Assembly: GCA_964415445.1 (NCBI GenBank)
Contig: CAYQAE010000075.1
Location: 1 to 9,440 of the forward strand
Direction of reading: 5' to 3'
Source of the DNA: CAYQAE01 sp964415445 [NCBI: uncultured archaeon]
Lineage (GTDB): Archaea > CAYQAE01
DNA: 9,440 nt
The stretch's first letter is position 1. Each line of letters opens with the position of its first letter. Below the pieces are notes generated by a model, which saw only the letters and a program-made list of their open reading frames with translations, did no database searches and was not told the origin of the DNA. The translations under genes were made by a program, and so were the position numbers. Below are positions 1 through 8,100 of this stretch, one piece after another.

Positions 1-863
1 AAATTGTCTAATATATATTCTTTTAAAGTCAATGCTTTTTCTGTTTTTATATTACGAATGTTTAGTGCTTCTTCACCCATATCTCTTTTTGTTTTGTGAT
101 ATAATTTAGGGAGGGCTTTTTCAATTGCTTCATCATCCAATTCAGATACAGATACACCTAAATCTTTTTTCTCATATTCAATTAGCTCTTCTAACAATTT
201 TGAAGAAAAATGAGTAAGATCTCCAGCTATTGCTTTTGGTTTTTCCCCTATTATTATATCTATATTTTCTAAAAGAAAATCTTTAATCTCTTGAGTCTTT
301 TTTGAATCTTTATCATCTATATCTAAAGCATCTTTTCCAAAATATGTTTTTACCTTATAAGATAGACCAGCTAAACCTTTTGATATCATATCTTCAGTAA
401 TTTGATCAACAGAATAATAATCTATTTCATCTTCAGTTATTGCTTCATTTTCAGTAAATAAAGAATCAGTGCTAGAAATTAAACTATCTTCATCTGAAAA
501 AAGAGATTCCGAAGTTAAATCTTTAGATTTATATCCTATTTTCTTTTTTTCAATTCTACTTTTGGATTTAATCTGTTCTTTAATACTAATTGGCTTTTTG
601 GGTTTTGATGAATCTTTCTTCTCTTTTTTTGCTTTTTCTGCCATCTGAAGTCGATAAATTCTTCTTTTGATAGTTCTCTTCTCAGAGGGTTTTAGTTTTG
701 AACCTTCAACTAATTCTATCCATTGATCAATTTCTTCTTTATTTAATTTAGATACCATTAAACAAAAATCTTGAATATCATCTTTTTCTAAATTAGCCTT
801 ATCTGACAATACTTCTAGGCGATGAATAAATCTCTTTTTTTTTCTAATTTCCTTAGAATCCAT
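1..863 (-). CDS. Unrecognised charged cytoplasmic protein, 5' part (C-terminus beyond window)
   Basis: I do not recognise this family. The frame is open from the ATG at 863 to the left edge, giving 287 residues and no stop. An in-frame TAA lies at 869-867, only two codons upstream, and no other start falls between, so this ATG is secure. There is no signal peptide or membrane segment. Residues 1-80 are predicted helical and basic (KEIRKKKR near the start, KRTIKRRIYRLQ around 63-73), followed by a Lys/Ser/Pro-rich linker (about 78-110) and an acidic Ser-rich stretch (about 117-147). Residues 149-200 and 236-287 are two copies of one repeat, 87 residues apart. It is divergent from the MoxR-family gene and shares a 119-bp intergenic region with it, which suggests possible co-regulation. 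It could be an adaptor or scaffold; that is a guess. Codon use matches the neighbours. Confidence 0.75.
   Translation of the reverse strand, partial: MDSKEIRKKKRFIHRLEVLSDKANLEKDDIQDFCLMVSKLNKEEIDQWIELVEGSKLKPSEKRTIKRRIYRLQMAEKAKKEKKDSSKPKKPISIKEQIKSKSRIEKKKIGYKSKDLTSESLFSDEDSLISSTDSLFTENEAITEDEIDYYSVDQITEDMISKGLAGLSYKVKTYFGKDALDIDDKDSKKTQEIKDFLLENIDIIIGEKPKAIAGDLTHFSSKLLEELIEYEKKDLGVSVSELDDEAIEKALPKLYHKTKRDMGEEALNIRNIKTEKALTLKEYILDN
3..419 (-). repeat. Two-copy protein repeat, 87-residue period
   Basis: Within the left-edge protein, residues 149-200 (bases 264-419) align without gaps to residues 236-287 (bases 3-158) at an offset of 87 residues (261 bases). By hand I count 16 identities in 52 columns, including S-V at the start, I-x-K-x-L in the first helix, L-x-x-K-x-K, then G-x-x-A-L-x-I (176-182 and 263-269), and K-x-x-x-L-x-N at the end. 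The copies are too diverged at DNA level to be a recent duplication. The second copy reaches the window edge, so further copies may follow. Confidence 0.65.
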
Positions 864-904
864 TTTTTATCATCATGATTTCAAAGCCAAATAACTGCTC
901 TTAA

Positions 905-912
905 TTTATATT
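905..912 (-). promoter_or_regulatory. TATA-like box for the left-edge gene
   Basis: On the minus strand this reads AATATAAA, a match to the archaeal TATA box, after a run of A. A start site about 25 bases downstream would fall near 882, leaving a leader of roughly 19 bases before the ATG at 863. No Shine-Dalgarno sequence is visible before that ATG. A second candidate, TATATAAG on the minus strand around 920-927, would give a leader of about 35 bases. The region is so AT-rich that chance matches are likely. Confidence 0.35.
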
Positions 913-943
913 TTTTAATCTTATATACATTTAGAACAGAATT

Positions 944-951
944 TTTATAAA
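944..951 (+). promoter_or_regulatory. TATA-like box for the MoxR-family gene
   Basis: The plus strand reads TTTATAAA, preceded by the purine-rich AGAACAGAA (933-941) that could act as a BRE. Initiation about 25 bases downstream would fall near 973, leaving a leader of about 10 bases or less before the ATG at 983. That matches the nearly leaderless transcripts common in archaea and the lack of a convincing Shine-Dalgarno site (only GTTGAT at 974-979). The alternative TTATATA at 921-927 would give a longer leader. Confidence 0.45.
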
Positions 952-982
952 TGATAAAGCTAATAATATACAAGTTGATATT

Positions 983-2149
983 ATGCCTCGAGAAATTAAG
1001 TTCATATCGGATGATGCTATCAAAAAAAAGCGTAAATTTCGAAAAAGAAAAGTTAATGAAGACTTAATGAAAATTTTTGAGGAAAAACATGAAGTTTCCG
1101 ATGATCAATTCATGGAAAGATTAGAAGATGAATTATTTCAGGCAGAAAACGTAATTGATTTTGAAAATGTTGATATGACTCCTATAAAAGATACCTTAGA
1201 TGGCGTAAAAGCTGAAATTGGAAAAGTTATTGTAGGTCAAGAAGAAATAGTTAAACAAACTATGATTGCTCTTTTTGCTGATTCACATGCATTACTTGAG
1301 GGATTACCTGGCTTAGCCAAAACTTTGTTAGTAAGTACTATTTCATATGTCCTAGATCTTCGATTCAAAAGAGTTCAATTTACACCTGATCTTATGCCAT
1401 CTGACATATCTGGATCTCAAATTCTAGAGGAAGATCCAGAAACCGGAAGAAAAAAATTTATTTTCAGACCTGGACCTATCTTTACAAATTTAATGTTAGC
1501 AGATGAAATTAATAGATCTCCTCCAAAAGTTCAAGCATCTCTTTTAGAAGCAATGCAAGAGCGAAATGTTACTGTTGGTGGAACCACCCACACTCTTGAT
1601 AAACCTTTTTTAACATTAGCTACTCAAAACCCAGTTGAACAAGAAGGGACATATCCTCTACCTGAAGCTCAAATGGATAGATTTATGTTTAAAATTATTG
1701 TTGATTATCCAACAACTAAAGAAGAAGATACTATATTAGATAGAATTGTCTCAGGAAAAGAAAGAAAATTAGAGAAAGTTATGACAAAAGATAATATCTT
1801 AGAACTACAAGATGTAGTAAAACAAGTTCCAGTTCCTGAAAATATTCGAAGATATATTGTAAGACTAGTAGATATGACAAGACCCCAACATGAGCTATCA
1901 AATGATGTTGTAAAAAAATATGTAGATTATGGAGCTGGACCTCGTGCTCTAACTAATTTATTACAAGCAGCAAGAGTAAATGCGCTTTTACGTGGAAGTC
2001 CAGTAGTAAATATTTATGATGTAAAAAACGTAACTCGTCCTATACTTAGACATAGAATTGCACTAAATTATGAAGCAGAAACTGATAACATATCAGAAGA
2101 AGATATTTTTCAGTCTTTATTTAAATCTGCCAAAAAATTTGAATCCTAA
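983..2149 (+). CDS. moxR: MoxR-family AAA+ ATPase with charged N-terminal extension
   Basis: This is a complete 388-residue cytosolic MoxR-family AAA+ ATPase; the family uses ATP hydrolysis to remodel, mature or insert metal into partner proteins, often vWA-domain proteins. Visible motifs are Walker A GLPGLAKT (107-114), Walker B LMLADE (170-175) followed by the MoxR-typical INRSPPKVQASLLEAMQE, sensor 1 Asn in ATQNP (213-217), the EGTYPLPEAQMDRF block with the likely arginine finger R233, and sensor 2 in GAGPRA (317-322). The C-terminal lid runs to about 360. The canonical domain begins near residue 66, so residues 1-65 are extra: a basic stretch (KKKRKFRKRK, 14-23) then an acidic helix (about 32-60). 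MoxR proteins are usually about 320 residues. The in-frame stop at 932-934 leaves 983 as the first ATG. No vWA or DUF58 partner is in the window. Its stop interleaves with that of the convergent giant surface gene. The symbol is a family name, not a proven ortholog. Confidence 0.96.
   Translation: MPREIKFISDDAIKKKRKFRKRKVNEDLMKIFEEKHEVSDDQFMERLEDELFQAENVIDFENVDMTPIKDTLDGVKAEIGKVIVGQEEIVKQTMIALFADSHALLEGLPGLAKTLLVSTISYVLDLRFKRVQFTPDLMPSDISGSQILEEDPETGRKKFIFRPGPIFTNLMLADEINRSPPKVQASLLEAMQERNVTVGGTTHTLDKPFLTLATQNPVEQEGTYPLPEAQMDRFMFKIIVDYPTTKEEDTILDRIVSGKERKLEKVMTKDNILELQDVVKQVPVPENIRRYIVRLVDMTRPQHELSNDVVKKYVDYGAGPRALTNLLQAARVNALLRGSPVVNIYDVKNVTRPILRHRIALNYEAETDNISEEDIFQSLFKSAKKFES
2132..2140 (-). 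terminator. Possible T-tract terminator for the giant surface gene
   Basis: On the minus strand, six bases after the TAG stop of the giant gene, the sequence reads AAATTTTTT. It lies inside the 3' end of moxR and encodes part of its AKKFES terminus on the other strand. A single T6 tract is weak evidence, but with no intergenic space a terminator must lie in moxR coding sequence or read-through must occur. Confidence 0.25.
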
Positions 2150-5100
2150 ATTTGATCTGAGATCATATCAAAAATATCTTTATCTGAATCTTTTTCTTTT
2201 TTCTTAGTCTTTTTAAGTTTCTTTTTCTCTTTTTTAGATTCTGTCTCATCAACTTTATCTAAAATAGATCCATAAAATTTATCTTCCTCTTCTTCTCTGC
2301 TACCACCTAAAACTCCAAATAAACTTTCATCTAATCCCACAGCTTGAGATGTATCAAAAGATCCTGAACAGTCCTCATCTTTTCTTCTTTTTTTATAGAC
2401 TACAGCACCTACTGTAGCAGATAAAACAGCAACTAAAATTAAAAGAAAATAGATATTTCTGAAAATATCAAAGACAGAATCATCTGAATCTAAAGATCCT
2501 ACTTTGCTAATGTTGAGATAATAATAAGAAGTAAAATTCCAATTACCATGGCTATCTTTTGCATACCATCTTATTGAATGACTGCCTGCATCTAAATTAC
2601 TAAAATAATAAAAATAATTATTACCTATATGGGTGGGAACAGTATAATTATGTCCATTAAATTCCAAAATTACTTGAGATAATGATACAGAATCATTCCA
2701 ATTGCAACTTATTTTGTAAGATCTCTGTGGGACGTAATATGTGCTAAAATTAGAATCAACCGATACATCACTAAATAGGGGCGGATTAAGATCAATTGAA
2801 AAATAGAAAATATCTGATAAATTTATATTTCCAAAATCATCACGAGCTTGAATCCTTATTTGATGGCTTCCTTCATCTAAATTAGAAACTTCAAAATAAC
2901 CATCCTTATCAGAATCAATATAGATTTGTGAATCTATATATATTTTAACTTCTTCTGCACTATCTAATTGATATTCTAAGGTAAAATCTTGAACATTTAA
3001 TTTACTATTGTTTTCAATTGAAGTTAAATATATAGAGGGAGGAGTTAGATCAACTAAAATATATATAACTTTAGATGTATTTATATTTCCAGCATCATCT
3101 TTAACCTCGATATATAGAGCATGCACACCTTCTGGGATATTATCTATAGTATAGCTTTGTGTAGCTAATGTATAATCTCGCTCAACTATACCTCCTAAAT
3201 GGATTTTTACATATCCTCCTGATAAATCGCTGGCATCTGTATTATAAAAAACTTCTAATTTGGATGAATTTATTTTAGTATTATTATTTATTGGATCTAA
3301 AAGAGAAATAAAAACAACAGTATCTTTTGTTATAGATATCTGCGCAAACGAATCTAGGTTTTTAGAATCATTTGCCCAAACTTCAATTACTTTTGTCTCG
3401 CCTTCTTGCCATCCACCAATAATATCTATAGTATCATTAAAATATGGAGGATTGAGATATGTTTTTTCTCCCCCATCTATTGTAAACCAAACTTTATCTA
3501 GCGTATAATCATCTACATCTACAATCAATTCAAAATTAGAATTATATTGACCACTAGATGTAATTATATCTAAATCAGGGCTTTTTGTATCAATTACTGT
3601 TAAAAATAATGTTTTATTAGATGGTAGAAAATTTTTATTCCCTGAATAGTTTGCAAATATTTTGTATGTTCCTAAAGGTAAATCTAAAACTTCTGTAGAA
3701 TTAACATAGGTGTAAGGAGCAATACCTGAATATATTAACTCTAAAGTTCCTGAAAAATTAACATATAAATTAGCATAATCATTTAAAACAGTAGGTGGAC
3801 TAATTGTTATCTCAAAACTATCTCCACCTTGAATACTTTTATTATCAAAAACATCATCTATTTCTAAACTAACAGATGAACTTGATTTGACAATACTATA
3901 ATTATGAAAAGGAGTAGATACTTTATTGTAAGCACTATCTATAAAATGCCAACGATAAGTATAATTTCCTGCATCTAAATTACCTAAATTAAAAGAATAA
4001 AAATAACTATCTATTATATTGACAGAATAATTTGTAGAATATCCACTGCTATTGTTTAGCTCAAATAAAACAGTATGTAGGATATCATCATCTGAGACTG
4101 TAATATTAAATTGATAAATTCGAGAATAATCATAAGCTATTGGATCTTGAGGTGATACATTAATATCGCTAAAGATAGGTGGAGGATTTGTATCAAAACC
4201 GACTTCAAGAGGCGTAACATTTTCAGTGACTGTGGATGAACCTTCTTCTGCAGAATCCCAATATTGATCATCTCCTCGATAATCTGACATTAAATAAAAT
4301 TCCATTTTATGTGAATTGCCTGCTGCAATTGAATAAGTATTATCATCAGATATACTAAATTTACAATTCTCACCTGATTGCAAAGTAAAAGTATTATCAT
4401 CAAGTAAAAATCCAAAAAGATCATTATATTCAGGATTACTTCCAATTTCTGTAAATATAGTTACCCAAGTGTCAGCATCCCATGTTGAACCTGAACTCTT
4501 TTTACCATCATCTATACTCTCATTAATAAGCCCCCCTGAGCTATCATATGCTGTTATATTTCCATCATAATTTGATCCAAAAAGATCCCCATATACATCA
4601 AATCTTGCATTATGAGCCGCTGTATCTATATTTTCAGCTTGCAGAGTTATCTTCACATAATTTACTTTCTCATAAATTTCATAAATTATTTTAATGCTAA
4701 AATTGCCAATTGTGCCTGCATCAGCTATAATTTTATTCTCATAGAGTGTAAAACTTGAGAAATTGATAAAATTTGAATTAAAAGTAAAATTCATATAATT
4801 TAGAATTTCTCTATCTTCTCTGTAGTAAGAAGAATTACTAATTTCATTGTCTCTATCTTTTGTCCAGATCCTCACAGGTGAGCCAAAACTATATACACCA
4901 CTCCCAGATACATTATAAGGATTAGATAAGAAAAATTTAATTTTTTCATTTTCTATCACATATAGGCCATTTGAAGTTAGATCTTCAAATATTTCCTGCT
5001 TTGTCTGATTAAAATAAACAGATGCAATTTCATAACTTGATTTGTGTTTTGGTGCAAAACCCTCTTTCATAATATCAAAATATATTCTATATGATCTATT

Positions 5101-8100
5101 TGAATTTGCATCCATCGTACCATTTAGAGTCCAAATAAGAGTTCCTTTATCTAAAGAAACATTATTCCAAATATATGGTATTCCTGATAATGTATCTCCA
5201 GGATAGATTATATTTCCTGAAAAATCATATTCTAGAATCCTAATTGAATTTGGATCAAAAGTTTTGCCAGAGCCTAACTTATTAGAGAAATTAACAGTAT
5301 ATTCAGCTATTGCATCCATTTGGGCAATATCAGGTGCAGATACATTAATTGACAACCAACTATGCCAATCACCACTAACTTTTGAATTTGGTTTGCGATC
5401 TAGAGTTATTTCACTGCCATAGGGGTGATTTGTAGGTATAAAATTAGATACAATTGATTTATTATGAACAATATTATAAAATGTAATATTATAATTTTCT
5501 TTTGGATTTGGAAACTCACAATATGCATCACCAGATAGATCACTAATTGTAGAGGCTACTATCTCACCAGATGAATCTTCAATGACTGCTTCAGTATTAG
5601 GTAAAACTTGGCCTAATTGATCATATACCCTAAAATAGTTCCAAGTATCATAAATTTGGAGGTTATGTGCTCTAATACCACCTGCTAAATCTCTATATCC
5701 CTGCTTAGAATATAAATTTTTAATTTCAGATGCAGAAAGAGCTCTTCCAAAAATTTTTACTTCATCAATTGATCCAGAGATATTACCAACTCTCGAACTA
5801 ATTAAACGATCTGAATCACCAAAACCAATCTCTCCAGAAGTAACTTCACCTAATGTAGGTATTGAATCAGTGCCAACTAATTCTCCATCATAATATATAG
5901 AAATTTTATTGCCTGCCTCATGTACCCCCACAAAATAATGCCATTGATTTTCATCAAAAGGAGCAACAATTCGACTATATGATTGATCGCCTCTTATACC
6001 AAATCTAACTGTAGTATCACCTAAATCAAAACCATAAGAATCAGAAGTATGTCCTTTTAAAAAAATAGATCCATATTGGCCATAAGATCCATTGAACCAC
6101 AGACAAAATGAAAAATTATCAGAAGAATCTAAATTAAAATCACCAAAATTAACATAATCATCTACACCATCAACTTCCAAAGCATTCCCATATTTTCCCT
6201 CTACCCAATTATTATCATTCATATTATATAATATTCCATTATTTTGAAACCCAGAGCTATCATTTGCAATATTTCCTGCTTCTTGATCCATTTTTAAATC
6301 TAAAATTAAACTTTTGGATAAATATAAAGCTTTGATTTCTCCATCAGATAGAGAATCATCAAACATTCTTACCTCGCTTATTGTTCCATTAAAATAAAAA
6401 CCAGAATCAACAGCATTTTCAACATAATTTAGAATTCCACCACCATCCATTCTACCGATACCGATATCCCCAGGATGTTGGTATACTCTAGCACCGCTAC
6501 CTATTCCAAATCTTTCTCCATTAAGATATGCCATAAATTTATCAGATTTTTCTTGATATTCGGCATCTTCTAATTTCAAAACTGCATGATACCAACAATT
6601 TTGAGAAATTGAAGTTGAAAACCATGTACCTTGCCAATCACTCTCTACAACCCCACGTTCATTATATCCACCTATCCATAATTTACCTCCCTCAATATAG
6701 ATATTAAATCCACGCTCATTTCCACCTTCTTCATAAATAATTTGAGTACTTGTGATATCATCGCTAGTTTTAAACCATACACTAGTTGTTCTATCAGTCC
6801 ATGGACCACCTAAATTTATACCTTCAGTATCTACAATATCAACATAATCATCTTCACCATCAAATTGAAGACCCCAACCATATTTATCATTTATCCACGT
6901 TGCACCGCTAATTGTACCATTAGTTTTATGAACTGAACTATCATTTACAAAATTACCGCTTCTCTCATCAAATTTAAGATAAAGAAGTTGTTTATCTTCT
7001 TCTGCAGGTAAAAGTCCTCCTGATAGAGAGTTGAAATAGATATTGTAATATTTACTTATACCCGCAGAGATATCAATTGTCCAAGTTACATTCAACTTAT
7101 CATCAATTGAATAGTTTGAGACTTCATTTAGATTTTGTCCGTCTTCTGTACATTCAAATACTCGAATAGAATCAGTATTAATTATTGCATCTTGGCCAAT
7201 TTTTGAAAAAACACCATACGATATTAGAGAAACACCTACTTCATAATCTTGTTTTTCAACAGAAGAAGTAACATTCACTGATATCCCATATGGCCAATGT
7301 TCGTTTACCCAAGTATAGGGTACTTTTTCTAATTCAATATAACCTTTTAATACATCATAAGTTGAAGCAGTTTTATATTTAGGATGGTAAGCTTCAATTT
7401 TGTCAGGAATAATATAATGGAAAGACTCATCAACTGAAGAATAGCTAAATTTACCAGAGATATCAGTTTTTCCTGATGCAATAATTTCTCCATCTTTATA
7501 AACTCGAACATCTGCATTGGAGATAGGACTATATGGAAAATTACTTTCACGAACATAAATAGGTATATCAACAGTTTTTCTTAAGATATAAAGTGCATTT
7601 GCAGTTGGTTGATCACCCTTAAATCTATATCCGTTTGGAAAAGATCCATCTATATTTTGCTTTTCTAATAAAATTTCATTTGCAAAAAAATCATAAATAT
7701 CTGCTTCCAAATATCTCTCAATTTCATCTCTAAAATAGGAGATCATATCATAAAGTGCTACCATATCGTATAAATGTTTGGTTTTAGATCCAACATACCA
7801 ATCAGTTTCATCATAATTATTCCATCTATTTTTTATATAATTTAAGCCATTATAATACATATCAGAAGTATAATCTTCTGTAAACATTAGACAATTCAAA
7901 CCGGATGCAGTTCTAGCCAAAGTACTTCCCGTTGAACTTACCCCATACCCAAATCCCGAAGTTCCATCGCCATCAGGTATAGCACTATAATAAATATAAT
8001 TATACAATTCCGTTTTTACCCAATTTGAAATATTAATATCCCATTCTTTCTCACCTAACATTAACCCAATCATAGGCCATTTGGTTGTAGATATATCTGA

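Noticed and set aside
872-879. Palindrome ATCATGAT in the divergent promoter region as an operator
   Set aside because: Eight-base palindromes are common by chance in such AT-rich DNA, and it lies next to the ATG rather than near either TATA box in a convincing arrangement.
864-982. Small RNA or riboswitch in the divergent intergenic region
   Set aside because: Only 119 bases, nearly all A/T, with no GC-rich stem or conserved aptamer-like element; the promoters account for it.
3260-3508. Plus-strand open frame of 82 codons
   Set aside because: Lies fully inside the Ig array of the giant gene on the other strand, has no recognisable domain or start context, and is explained as the complement of real coding sequence.
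7347-7571. Minus-strand open frame of 74 codons
   Set aside because: Out of frame with the giant gene but fully inside it; composition (Met/Ile/Leu/Lys runs) is typical of an AT-rich shadow frame.
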